In this document: piece after piece, positions 42,188 to 64,000 of the stretch | Position numbering within the stretch: position 1 is the first letter of the stretch | How the letters are laid out: each line of letters begins with the position of its first letter | Position numbers and translations under genes: made by a program | The notes under the pieces: generated by a model | What the model saw: the letters and a program-made list of their open reading frames with translations, nothing else | Database searches by the model: none | Told to the model about the DNA's origin: nothing | Source: Mytilus edulis | Lineage: Eukaryota > Mollusca > Bivalvia > Mytilida > Mytilidae | NCBI RefSeq assembly: GCF_963676685.1 | Contig: NC_092346.1 | Span: 28,967,133-29,031,132 of the forward strand | DNA: 64,000 nucleotides | Direction: 5' to 3'

Positions 42188-42735
42188 CGTCCGTCAGTCC
42201 GTCCGTCCGTCCGTCAGTCCTGTTTCTTGTCATCGCAACTCCTCTCAAACCACACAACAGAATTTCACGAAACCTTTTCAGATAATAAGGACATACTATG
42301 TAGTTGTGCATATTGACGGGAAATTGCGATTCAATTTTTTTTCTAGGAGTTACGCCCCTTTGAACTTATTTACTTTAATGTACTACTGCAACAGTTTGTC
42401 ATCGCAACTCCTCTCAAACCACACAACAGAATTTCATGAAACTTTGTAGATAATAAGGACATACTATGTAGATGTGCATATCAACAGGAAATTACGGTTC
42501 AATTTTTTTCTAGGAGTTATGCCCCTTTGAACTTATTTGCTTCAAAGTACTTCTGCAACAGTTTGTCATCTCAACTCCTCTGAAAACACACAACGGAATT
42601 TCATGAAATTTTGTAGATAATAAGGACATACTATGTATATTGACAGGAAATTATTATTCAATATTTTTTCTTATACAATTTTTTTTTCTTATACTTATTT
42701 AATTTCTCTAATGACAATGTGGGGACGTGGGGTAT
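42132..42735 (+). mobile_element. Hairpin-headed MITE with ATACCCCAC termini
   Basis: Ends: ATACCCCAC (42132-42140) and GTGGGGTAT (42727-42735). The 5' end also folds locally through nested stems TATACCC/GGGTATA and CGCAAC/GTTGCG. A CCGT/CAGT microsatellite (42176-42215) follows. Then there are about 2.6 tandem units of some 168 bp, each starting near GTCATC(G/T)CAACTCCTCT and containing GATAATAAGGACATACTATG and GAGTTA(C/T)GCCCCTTTGAAC. It is non-coding. Confidence 0.65.
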
Positions 42736-42902
42736 GTGAGCGTGCTCACTAAGGTTCTTTAATTTCAATCTGTATGGGGACTATGTATTGCAAGGAAATG
42801 CTCACAGAATGCTTGTTATTATCCTATTAATAACATGCACAAAACATATCATGTTTATATACAAACAACATTAAATCTTTTGATATGTTACGCATGTTTT
42901 AG

Positions 42903-43700
42903 GATGTGCATCACTGATTGGACAGAAGACCGGGAAGGTATTGAATGTAAAAATAAAATCCAAAAATTGCAGAACATGTGATGTTGCAAAAAGAAAAGGT
43001 ATAGTTCCAAAAGAGCACAAATGCAGCAAAAACCATACAGGCTCATCTAAAGGCATGGAGCCAGCTTTAGTGGTTGACATGATAAGAGATGTAATAGATA
43101 AGGGTGTCAATATAAAAGAAATTGCTGGTGATGATGACACGACAGGTTTCCAAAGGGCACAAAATGTTCTTAAAATAAAACTTAAGAAAAGATCAGACAA
43201 AAACCATATAAAGAAAAACATCTCAAAACAGTTGTATGCCATAAAAAAAGAATTACAAAGAGTTGTCACAAAGGGTCATCAACTACATCATGCAGAATTT
43301 TTCATACATGGTTGCACAAAATAAAAAAAACACAGAAGGTGTAACAACTGGCTTGAAAGCCATGGTAGGACACATTTTTTTTGGTGACCATAGCTTTTGT
43401 AACACCAAGTGGTGTGTCTTCCTCGAAAACCCATTGGCAAAATTCAGTAAGTTACCATACGGCAAACCACTTCAAAATCCAGAGCTGAAGAAGGAACTGG
43501 ATAGAATTTTTATTAAAAATTTATCAATTCAAGCAGAAAAACTTGCAAATCTTGCTAGCACTCAAACAAATGAAAACCTCAACCAAATTTTAGCAACAAA
43601 AGCACCTAAATATAAACATTACTCTTCATCCAACAGTCTGAGTTACAGGTTCAGTGCAACAGTGGCACAGAAAAATGAAGGCCACAGATATGTGCATGAG
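42903..43700 (+). pseudogene. Mutator-like gene, exon 4 (one-base insertion)
   Basis: The acceptor is CATGTTTTAG. The exon encodes GCASLIGQKTGKVLNVKIKS, NCRTCDVAKRKG, HTGSSKGMEPALVVDMIRDV, GDDDTTGFQRAQNV and VVTK. The frame then changes through an extra G near 43273-43276 and continues VINYIMQNFSYMVAQNKKN, FFGDHSFCNTKWCVFLENPL, SKLPYGKPL and NSLSYRFSATVAQKNEGHRY. A GTAATT donor at 43701 suggests another exon. The next in-phase acceptor (43757-43758) would add 27 residues to a TGA near 43842, but these match nothing I recognise. Confidence 0.75.
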
Positions 43701-43984
43701 GTAATTAAATAAACTATTTAGAACGACATCTTTTATTCTTTATTAAATTTTTCTAAAGTTGTATCCAGACTTTGACAGAACCACAAAATCACATCCACAT
43801 AAACATGGTAGACCCAGGGTTTTAGAAATTACAGAACATTGATACCCATCAAAATAAATGAATCCTCAATATTATTATAGTTTAATAATATTTATGTAGA
43901 GTCAGCAAGGTATACTTTATGTGATTCGTACACAAATGTTGAAATTAAAATAGCAACACTTTAACATGTACGTTTTGCAAATGT

Positions 43985-44872
43985 TAAAAGTCAATAAAAC
44001 ATGACTGAAGGTACATGGCTTAAACAATCTCCATGGAAATGAGAAGTGCCAATGCTAATACAACTGCATACCAAATACCATTGACTTAGTTATCATTAGT
44101 AGTTCCCTTTGAACAAACATAAACCCTAACTAATACATGTAAACTAAGCGAAATTTCAAAGTCAATAAACCATGACTGAGGGGACGGGGTCCAATAAACT
44201 ACAGGAAATGAGATGTTCCAATGCTAATACAACTGCATACCAAATACCATTGACCTACCATTAGTGGTTCTCCATAAACAGACATAATCACAAACTAATA
44301 CATGAAAACAAAGCAAAAGTTTCAAAGTCAATAGACCATGACTGAGGGGGCGGGGCCAAATAATCTCAATGGAAATGAGATATGACAATGCTTATACAAC
44401 TGCATACCAATTATCATTTAGTTACCACTAGTGGTTCGCCTTACACTGACCTTATCACAAACTAATACATGAAAACAAAGCTAAAGTTTCAAAGTCAATA
44501 GACCATAACTGAGGGGGCAGGGCCAAAAATAGTCTCCATGGAAATGAGATGTGCCAGTATTGATACAACTGTATACCAAATATCTTTGACTTATCACTTG
44601 TGGTTCAACATAAACTAGACCTAATCACAAACTAATACATGAAAACTAAGCAAAAGTTTCAAAGTTACAAGACGATAACTGAGGGGGCGGGGCCAAATAA
44701 TTTCATGATATTGAAATGTGCCAGTACTAATACAGCTGTATACCAAATATCTTTGACTTACCACTGGTGGTTCACCATAAACTAGACCTAATCACAAACT
44801 AATACATTGTTGACCCGCCTACGCCGGGAACAGCACACCTATGTCTCGCTTTTTGACTCCGTCAAGCGAGAC
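43985..44872. repeat. 167-bp tandem array with terminal hairpin
   Basis: Five units with start-to-start spacings of about 166-171 bp. Each carries TCAATA(A/G)ACCATGACTGAG, GG(A/G)CGGGGCCAA, TCCATGGAAATGAGATGTGC and GCATACCAAATACC variants. The array ends at GACCCGCCTACGCCGGGAAC and a hairpin GTCTCGCT/AGCGAGAC (44843-44872) with an inner TTGAC/GTCAA. This plan recalls bivalve non-autonomous Helitron or pearl-type elements; that is inference. Confidence 0.65.
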
Positions 44873-44929
44873 AAAAACAGTCGAAGCTTATCAATGGGTC
44901 TTCAATGCAGAAAGAAAATCCCACACCCG

Positions 44930-45360
44930 CAGATACTATGCATACTAGTTCAGTGAAAATGAACGTCGTATTAAACTCCAAAACATATAAATGAACTAAA
45001 AGTATAAAACATACAAAACTAACAAAGGCCAGGGGTCCTGACTTGGGACAGGCGCAAAAATGCGGCGAGTTAATCATGTTTATGAGATCACAACACTCCA
45101 TGTATACCTCTAGCCAATGTAGAATAAAGAAACACACAGTAATACGGACAGTAAAGCTCAGTTTAAAAGAAGTCCGAGTACGATGTCAGAAAAGGTAACG
45201 AAAAAAACTAAAGAAAATGACAATGATACATAAATAAATAAAGGACTACTAGTAGTTACAAACATGTCAGCTCCAGACCTCAATTAAACTGATAGAAAGA
45301 TTATGTCTGCATCAAATGAAAATCAAGCACAATCCCTCCCGTTAGGTGTTTAGTATCATA
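44930..45360 (+). repeat. Family D repeat, fullest copy
   Basis: ACTAGTTCAGTGAAAATGAA, GGGTCCTGACTTGGGACAGG, CTCTAGCCAATGTAGAATAA, TTTAAAAGAAGTCCGAGTAC, CAGCTCCAGACCTCAATTAA and GCACAATCCCTCCCGTTAGG in order. Fragments of it lie at 23.96, 39.96 and 62.5 kb. Confidence 0.7.
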
Positions 45361-45649
45361 CCATTTACATACCTATTATTCGAAACGGATGTTAATTATG
45401 TAATGACATAAAATTTCGCGATAATTTACCTGATATCATATCGAGATTTTTGTGGGGTTTGTGTTTCTTTGTTTTTTACCCACGTCGTTTTCAGTTAATT
45501 TTCGACTTTGAATGTCCCCCAGTATCTTTCTCCTCTCTTTCACATCATGTTTATTTTAATATAAAACCTTCAAATACAATTTCTGTCTATATATATGCTT
45601 TCCTCATCTTAGCTCATATGTTGCCTTCGTTCTAGAGAATTTTCTTTTT

Positions 45650-45928
45650 ATGCCCCACCTACGATAGTAGAGGGGCATTATGTTTTCTGGTCTGTGCGTC
45701 CGTCCGTTCGTTCGTTCGTTCGTCTGTTCGTCCGTTCGTCCATTCGTCCCGCTTCAGGTTAAAGTTTTTGGTAAAGGTAGTTTTTGATGAAGTTGAAATC
45801 CAATCAACTTGAAACTTAGTATACATGTTCCTTATGATATTATCTTTCTAATTTTAATGACAAATTAGAGTTGATACCATAATTGCATGGTCCACTAAAC
45901 ATAGAAATTGATAGTGCGAGTGGGGCAT
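45650..45928 (+). mobile_element. Hairpin-headed MITE with ATGCCCCAC termini
   Basis: Ends ATGCCCCAC (45650-45658) and GTGGGGCAT (45920-45928). The 5' hairpin pairs ATGCCCC with GGGGCAT and CTAC with GTAG. A CGTTC/CGTCC microsatellite follows (about 45698-45750), then a short non-coding body. It is a smaller sister of the element at 42132. Confidence 0.65.
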
Positions 45929-47037
45929 CCGTGTACTCTGGACACATTCTTGGTTTTTTTTTCGTAGTGTTTTAAAATACATATTCGTTTTTTTTAGTCA
46001 AATTACATGTCTCGAATACAAAGCTTTCGCCCAATAGCTGTTTTACTGCTTAAAACTGTTAATACACTGACATTTACATGAACGACATACAGTTACTCAA
46101 TACAGACCCACGACCATACATAAGTTATACGTAATGTAAAGTACAAGGCGTATAGATTATACAATGTGTAAATACAGCTGTTTCACAGACCACGCCTCTT
46201 TTAGAAACTTCATTAAGTGGCACAGTTTCAGCCGTAAAGCAATTTCTATGATAGCTAGCCATGCACTGTGTAATATAATGAATATTGCAATCAGAAACAA
46301 GTCTCACATTAGCCCAGTTTGAGTTTTAATTCAAGCGTTTAGAAGAAGAAAGACAACTCTTATGTTCCTATGCCTCTTTTAGAATAATGTTAAGTCGTAT
46401 GTTGACTGTTGTGAATAATGCATATCATCTTGTCATATGTGTTTTCTTTACTGCTAGCGTTTGTATGGCCATAACTTTTGTTAAAAATAAAACAAAGGTC
46501 AGCATGCACAATTCAATCTCAGGACCAATATCATTATGTAAAGTCTGTTAATACATTCGTCCCTCTAGCACATGACATGTTGAATTTTATGGACAGACTA
46601 AACATACCTGCTTGATTTCTGTATTGTTTAAGTACAAAACTACAACCACCAAGAGCTACAAAATAACATGACGTACATGTAACTGGCTATCTATTTAGTT
46701 AATTCTCTTGTAAGTTTGTTAATACTACATGTCTATAAAGATATCCCCTGATATTTGTTTTTTCTATATCTAATTACTTAAAATTTATGTTCAAAAGTAA
46801 AATCGCAAAATTACTGAACTCCGATGAAAATTCAAAACGGAAAGTCCCTAATCAAATGGCAAAATCAAAAGCTAAAACATATCAAACGAATGGATAAATA
46901 ATCTGTAAATGTATATATTGCTATCATGATGTTATGCTGAAATAAAACATTTAAGGTATAATCAAAAGCAATGCATATTCCGTGATTACTTAATCCAGAA
47001 TGATCGCTGAAATGGAGTCACCTTATTAATTTCTAAA
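45929..47037. other. Gene-free DNA
   Basis: No coding or repeat structure is recognised. Confidence 0.4.
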
Positions 47038-47890
47038 GCCTCAGTCACACCTTACCGGATAGCACAAACGGACGACTAACGGATGCAAAAAAAAAGCTGT
47101 CCGTTGACAAAATTGTTATCCGTTGGGAGTCCGTTGATGTATTGACCAAATAAAACGGACACGTAACGAATGCATAACGGACACACACCGGATATGCAAC
47201 GTACGAGAAACGGAAACGTACCGGACAGAACGGATGTCGAACGTACATCCAACGGACGAGTGTCGCATGAAACGGACACCTAACGGAAGCGTACCGGATA
47301 AAATATACGGAAAAGTTAAAGGCGACAATAATAAAACATGTAAATCGAATAAATATGCAAAAAGTTTCTGTATAACTGGTTTTGGTTTGTTCTTCAAGAT
47401 TCCACCAAAGGGTAGTGTCTGACCTGAATAAGAGCTGCTTGATAGTGAAGACGTGCCCTAACTCTAAGATTGATTAGGAATAATAAGAATTCATGACACT
47501 CGAGAAATTTGACATACCAATAATTGGTATTTCTGACAAGAAATTTTCAATTCGCATTTATCCGTTTCAGATCCGTTCATCATCCGTTTTATCCGTTATA
47601 CACCCGGTAGAAGTCCGTTTACATTCGTTCAACGTCCAATTTATCTGTTAAACGATAGGTAAAAGTCCGTTGGTGAATTTGTCTGTTAGACCTCCAACGG
47701 ATGTATAACGGACAAGTAATAGAACAGACAAAATGATGTCGACGGATAAAACGTACACTAAACGGACATGAAACGGGTATGGACGGACGTCTAACGGATA
47801 AAAACGGACGTCTAATGGACATGAACGGATTGAAAAAGCAGTTATCCGTTCGGCATCCGTTCGAGCTATCCGTTAAGGTGTGACCGAGGC
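47038..47890. mobile_element. TIR element built of ACGGA words
   Basis: Ends GCCTCAGTCACACCTTA and, complemented, GCCTCGGTCACACCTTA. The left 260 bp and right 330 bp consist largely of ACGGAC/ACGGAT words (or TCCGTT on the other strand) spaced 8-15 bp apart. About 240 bp of ordinary AT-rich DNA lies in the middle. No ORF with domains. The target duplication is unclear. Confidence 0.65.
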
Positions 47891-49334
47891 TGAAAGTGTT
47901 TGGTGTGTTCAATTTCATTTAGTTTATTCTTTCATTTAACATCGTAATACCAAACAGTACAGTATCTTCCACATCATCTACTACAGCATATACGAGAGCA
48001 TATGCACATGTCGACAAATTATTCTTTTCATTGAAGCTTGATCCCAAGGTATTTAAACACGAATGCCGAAGAGCTAATATAACTGAACAGAATCAAAATT
48101 TAGGCACATCAAAAAAAAAAAAAAAAAAAAAGGAATCGGAGCTATGCATGAGGGAGAAGCTTGCCTTATATTCTAGTGATTTACCAAATTTAGAAAAAAA
48201 CATTTATCCGCATTTCTCTCGAATACTTAGATACTTGACTGGCGATACCCCCGGGGACTCAAACAAAGAATTTTGATCTTTTTGATACCATAATAAAACG
48301 GCTTCATTATCCAATCACGCAACACTTATACTGATATAATGCTCATGTGGTACGATCGAGACCTAAAATTTCGAAACTTCGACATACTGATTGATCACAA
48401 TAACGAAAGAGTCGCATAAACAAAGTTTTCAAAAAAATTGCCTCTATGAGTTGCAGACAAAACAGTTGGTCATGGAATGCAGTATTCATACGGAACCTTC
48501 TCAAAAACGGACAGAAAAAGCATCTTAAAAGGTTCTTTAGTTTTAGTCTCAGAAAAATACATTGATGACCTTACATTTCAGTGAATGCGTGCATCGTATA
48601 TATATCCGAATAATCTTGAAAAATTTCCTCAATATTGTCATATTGACGTTTTCAAACCAGAAAATATGACAAACGTATTGATTCTCCGTTCTGATTGTCA
48701 ACTTTCCATTTCTAAGCAAAATTATGCCTTCTGCTCTATCGTATGGCTATTGTATATATCACACAATACGTTGTGCCCGTGCAGGTTTACACTTGTAAGA
48801 CTTTCATAAAGAGAGATGTGTGCCTTACTTAATAAAATTTCCGATTGCGGTACCATTATGAATTAGTTGTATTAATCTTAACTCACCAACAACATGTTTT
48901 CGCAGTCTTATATCTTCAAAGAAGAGAGGCGAAAGATACTAGAGGGACATTCAAACTTATAAGTTGAAAATAAACTGACAACGCTCTGGCTGAAAAAGAA
49001 AAAGATAAATAGACGAATAGGGGTACACAAACACAACATACAAAACTAAAAACTGAGCAACACGAACCCCACCAAAAACTGGGGCTTATCTCAGGTGGTC
49101 CGGAAAGGTAAGAAAGATTGATTACTTCTCCTGCAGTTGCACTGGTCCCGCTCTATAAGATTTCAGTAACTGAGATTTTGTTTGTTATATTGATTTTCAT
49201 CTTCTCGATCAATTTATAAGATATACTCGCCCTGGAAAAGTCAGAATGCTGTATGGACCTACAGCGTAATGTTAAGTATAACAGTCCGATCGTTGTAGAT
49301 ACCACAGCTGTTTGTAAAATTAATAAATCGACAG
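47891..49334. other. Gene-free DNA
   Basis: It contains an A20-like run near 48110-48130 and a short fragment resembling the family A end (GGCGATACCCCCGGGGAC, about 48240-48257). No gene is recognised. Confidence 0.4.
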
Positions 49335-49615
49335 TAAATAGTTATCAAAGGTACCAGGACTATAATTTAGTACGCCAGACGCGCGTTTCGTCCACACAAG
49401 ACTCATCAGTGACGCTCATATCAAAACATTTATAAAGCCAAACAAGTACAAAGTTGAAGAGCATTGAGGATCCAAAATTCCAAAAAGTTGTGCCAAATAC
49501 GGCTAAGGTAATCTATGCCTGGGATAAGAAAATACTTAGTTTTTCGAAAAATTCAAAGTTTTGTAAACAGTCAATTTATAAAAAGACCACATTATTGATA
49601 TTCATGTCAGTTTAC
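49335..49615 (+). repeat. Family A repeat copy
   Basis: GTTATCAAAGGTACCAGGAC, CGCGCGTTTCGTCCACAC, TCATCAGTGACGCTCATATC and GGCTAAGGTAATCTATGCC. It is truncated before the GGGGACG end. Confidence 0.75.
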
Positions 49616-49914
49616 AAATAAGGCAGTTAATTTAGATATAACAATGATGTTTTACCGTTTTTGGGTAAAGATTGCATGAAATGCATTCTAAATCCTATGT
49701 TAATTAATTGATATCTAAATCTTTCAAAGCTTATCACTACCTTTTTGATACACAAAGTATAGTGCACAGATACCAACATTCTAAATATCCTATCAATAAA
49801 CATTTCCAATTGTATTTTTATCCATCTGATGCGTTAAGCCTTTTTCAACTGATTTTTATAGTTCGTTCTTATGTTGTGTTGTCACACCACTGTCTAAGGT
49901 TTTGGGGAGGGGTT

Positions 49915-50240
49915 GGATCCCGCTAACATGCTTCACCCCGCCACATACTATATGTATTTGCCTGTCCAAAATCAGGAGCCTATAATTCAGTGGTTGTCGT
50001 TTGTTTATATGTTTCATATTTATTTTTCATGCATTTTTTTGTACATAGATTAAGCCGTTAGTTTTCTCGTTTGAATTGTTTTACATTGAAATTTTGGGTC
50101 CATTTATAGCTGACTATGCAGTATGGGCTTTGCTCATTGCCAAAGGCCGTACGGTGACCTATAGTTGTTAATGTCTATGTCATTTTGGTCTCTTGTGGAG
50201 AGTTGTCTCATTGGCAATCATACCACATCTTCTTTTTTTA
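49915..50240 (-). repeat. Family B repeat, fullest copy
   Basis: AACATGCTTCACCCCGCCAC, CAGGAGCCTATAATTCAGTG, CGTTAGTTTTCTCG, GGCCGTACGGTGACCTATAG and TCATTGGCAATCATACCACA, with a T/A-rich tail. No ORF. Confidence 0.7.
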
Positions 50241-51178
50241 TATTTCCAGAATTTATCAATGTAATGTATTTTCAGATATTCAAGTCAAAAACAATATTAC
50301 TCCTGTCAAGAAAATTACATATTTTTTGGAAGGTGCAGGAATCTTATAGCTGTTCTAAAATGTAATAAATGTCATTGTTAAATTCATCTTTTAAAAATTG
50401 GAGATATCTCCAATTGTCTACAATTTGCAGTTGATTCAACTACAACCAATGCTTTATTGACATTGTAATACTTTATTTTACTTCCCACTGATAACTTAAT
50501 GCAATCTTTTCCCTTCTGTGCTTACACGCACTTTGATTAATTGATTTAGATAGAAAGGATAGGTATTTAGGATTGTGATCAAACACTGGTCAGAATTATG
50601 TTTGGCTGTTCCCGTGTGAATTCGTTAAAAATCCTTCTCTAGATGTCGGTCTAAAACAAAGCGCATCCATATTTATATCCCAATAACATTTTTTTAATCC
50701 TGATCTGTAATGGTTTTCCTGGGCGACCACTTGACCATCATTAAATATGTTTTGGCAAAGCGCAGAACTTTGACCTGCATGAACTACATCAAATAAGAAT
50801 TTAAATCCGAGGAATTTGAATTTGAGTTCATATATTGGATGAAAATACATATATTTTTATCATATTTACGCATGTCGGTTATTACATAAGTGGGGTTTAT
50901 ATTTCCTCAAAATAAATTACGGAATGTGGACATTATTAACTCTCAACATCGCTGTCACAGTAATCTATAGGAAGTTCATTTTAATATTGGGTCATTTTTC
51001 TAGCCGTATTTCTGTGATTGTATCTTACATTAATTTGTAGGATCCTTTACTTTAGATATTTCAGCTGATCTGTAACTACTCCATCTTCATGCCTTATATA
51101 TCATGTACTGTATTACGACGCTAGATTAAAACTGACGAGGAAAGGTAACACCCGGCCACCGAACGCTTTATTTTAGTG
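50241..51178. other. Gene-free DNA downstream of FREP gene 2
   Basis: A short inverted repeat AAAATTGGAGATATCTCCAA is seen near 50394-50413. Nothing else is recognised. Confidence 0.4.
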
Positions 51179-51345
51179 AAGCCCGGGTGGTCGAGTGGTC
51201 TAGCGCGCCGGATACAGTGCATTCGATTTGGTGTCACGATATCTCAGTAGCATGAGTTCGAATCCCGTCGAGGGAAGAACAAATATTGGTGAAAACAATT
51301 TTACATATCTAACATTGTTGGGTTGATGTTTAGACGAGTTATGTA
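51179..51345 (+). repeat. tRNA-derived SINE
   Basis: A-box-like TGGTCGAGTGG (51188-51198) and B-box-like GAGTTCGAATCCC (51254-51266), then a tail containing TTGATGTTTAGACGAGTT. It is highly similar to the copy at 11020-11141, sharing TTTGGTGTCACGATATCTCA. It lies about 380 bp beyond the 3' end of FREP gene 2. Confidence 0.7.
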
Positions 51346-51700
51346 AAAAATAGATTTCTAAAATAGTGTCTCTTGTATCTATTGCGTTTATTCGTGTGTG
51401 ATGTGTCTTTTTTGGAAATTTACTTCTTTTCAACCAGATAACCCCCTCAAGCAAATTCAATTTTAGATTCTTTTTATGTCCCATGTGGTCATACAGCACT
51501 AAACATTTCCATGTGTCTATACATCCTTGGTTTTTACATGTTTGAATTTGAGCGTTTTTTGTGAAAGTAAACCCTCGAAATCGCTTAAAATGTACTATAT
51601 TCATATTCATTATATTTTCATCAATATCCTAATACCACAAGTATTTACCGATTTTATGTAGAGAAATAAACAACACTAAAAATACATTATTTTGCTTTCA

Positions 51701-51706
51701 TTTATT
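51701..51706 (-). promoter_or_regulatory. Poly(A) signal of FREP gene 2
   Basis: AATAAA on the minus strand, about 18 nt past the stop codon, matching the position in gene 1. Confidence 0.6.
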
Positions 51707-51723
51707 GATGGTAAGACTTGTTA

Positions 51724-63349
<11,626 letters not shown>

Positions 63350-63666
63350 CTACAAATTTAATGAATATTTTTGGATTAAAATAGAACAACATACAACTCT
63401 GTAAAAATGTTTGATATTCATAAAAAATATAAACACTTTTAATTAATATAGTTAAAGATTGTTTTTTTTTTTAAATTATTTCCTTTAAATGGTTTAAGGT
63501 ATTTCTTTTCCACTTAATAAAGTTAACCTTCGAAACCCAATGACAAAAATATAAAATGATTAGCCACAATGAAAAAAACAAAAACCGGCGATAACAGCCA
63601 AAAAAAGAGGAGAAATACCCCTCCCCTATAAAAGAGAAGAAACCCAAACCACAGGCATACAAATAG

Positions 63667-64000
63667 TTATCAAAAGTACCAGGATTATAATTTTATACGC
63701 CAGACGCGCGTTTCGTCTACATAAGACTCATCAGTGACGCTCAGATCAAAATAGTTCAAAAAGCCAAATAAATACAAAGTTGAAGAGCATTGAGGACCCA
63801 AAATTCCAAAAAGTTGTGCCAAATACGGCTAAGGTAATCTACTCCTGGGGTAAGAAAATCCTTAGTTTTTCGAAAAATTCAAAGTTTTGTAAACAGAAAA
63901 TTTATAAAAATGACCATATAATTGATATTCATGTCAACACCGAAGTGCTGACTACTGGGCTGGTGATACCCTCGGGGACGAAACGTCCACCAGCAGTGGC
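63667..64000 (+). repeat. Family A repeat, cut by the window edge
   Basis: From TTATCAAAAGTACCAGGATT through CGTTTCGTCTACATAAGACT to GGTGATACCCTCGGGGACGA and CCAGCAGTGGC. It is the cleanest copy and is contiguous to the end. Confidence 0.8.

Larger units (their letters stand above)
22093..43700 (+). pseudogene. Mutator-like transposase-domain gene, four exons, decayed
   Basis: Four exons (22093-22550, 24557-24745, 41496-41591, 42903-43700) join through canonical GT-AG introns, all phase 1, into a continuous protein of the Mutator-like transposase-domain kind (I believe Pfam PF20700, from memory). Across junctions it reads VFDVNTKIATGMLHVGLGET, then QENTHDSDDNEENKGIAVST, then SYNSLSGCASLIGQKTGK. 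The CRTC and ECKQC cysteine motifs, GDDDTT and a TKAPKYKHYSSS-like region are typical. The role in the family is unproven: it may be a domesticated or mobile transposase. The copy carries TAA at 22396-22398, a frameshift near 22490-22505 and an extra base near 43273-43276. Intron 2 spans about 16.7 kb and is full of mobile elements. The 5' start and 3' end are uncertain. Confidence 0.7.

Noticed and set aside
43759-43842. Last exon of the Mutator-like gene
   Set aside because: Phase and acceptor fit, but the 27 residues do not resemble the family's C-terminus, so it is mentioned only as a possibility.
47045-47397. Several overlapping minus-strand ORFs rich in Arg, Val and Ser
   Set aside because: All frames stay open because of the ACGGA word composition; no domain and no consistent frame.
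49253-49435. Small ORF ending in a peptide seen also elsewhere (SVTLISKHL and similar)
   Set aside because: It is the translation of dispersed repeat family A; the repetition is at DNA level.

Overview
This is eukaryotic, intron-containing, AT-rich and very repeat-dense DNA, most likely from a bivalve mollusc and probably a mussel (Mytilus-like). Three things suggest this. It carries secreted fibrinogen-domain (FREP-type) genes of the kind expanded in mussels. It carries a Mutator-like-domain gene of a type I associate with molluscs. Its dispersed repeats match families I remember from mussel DNA. The species is inference; no database was searched.

Layout. 1-1170 holds the 3' end of an autonomous Helitron (PIF1-type helicase, frameshifted, with a terminal hairpin). 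1.2-6.5 kb is LINE debris, a PIF/Harbinger-like MITE and dispersed repeats. 7.0-14.06 kb, minus strand, is a complete seven-exon gene for a secreted fibrinogen-related protein (signal peptide, short helical stalk, fibrinogen C-terminal domain). It has a one-base frameshift in exon 3, and its introns hold an L1/Tx1-like LINE piece, a Penelope-like element, a tRNA-derived SINE and a hairpin-headed repeat. 16.1-22.0 kb, minus strand, is a nearly full-length two-ORF LINE (ORF1 with a PHD finger and coiled coil; ORF2 with endonuclease, reverse transcriptase and a CCHC tail, broken in four places).

22.1-43.7 kb, plus strand, is a decayed four-exon gene of the Mutator-like transposase-domain type. 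All three introns are phase 1, and the second has been blown up to about 16.7 kb. That intron is a stack of mobile elements: two inverted copies of an element built from TCC(N4)GGA palindromes, a CTACGTAGC foldback array, a LINE tail interrupted by a 30-bp insertion with target duplication, and two nested MULE-like transposons with 9-bp target duplications. 42-48 kb holds hairpin-headed MITEs, a 167-bp tandem array and a TIR element written almost entirely in ACGGA words.

51.7-63.35 kb, minus strand, is a second fibrinogen-related gene, a tandem paralogue of the first whose first exons lie beyond the right edge. One exon has lost 90 nt in frame, removing a cysteine pair of the fibrinogen domain. 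Its last intron is 9.3 kb long and contains Penelope-like and LINE remnants and a large TIR element with two Harbinger-like MITEs.

The cellular content is therefore two tandem fibrinogen-lectin genes around a decaying transposase-derived gene. Everything else recognised is transposon biology. The most novel-looking signals are the 30-60 bp palindromic insertions with target duplications, the palindrome-array elements, and the exon-level changes in the two fibrinogen genes.
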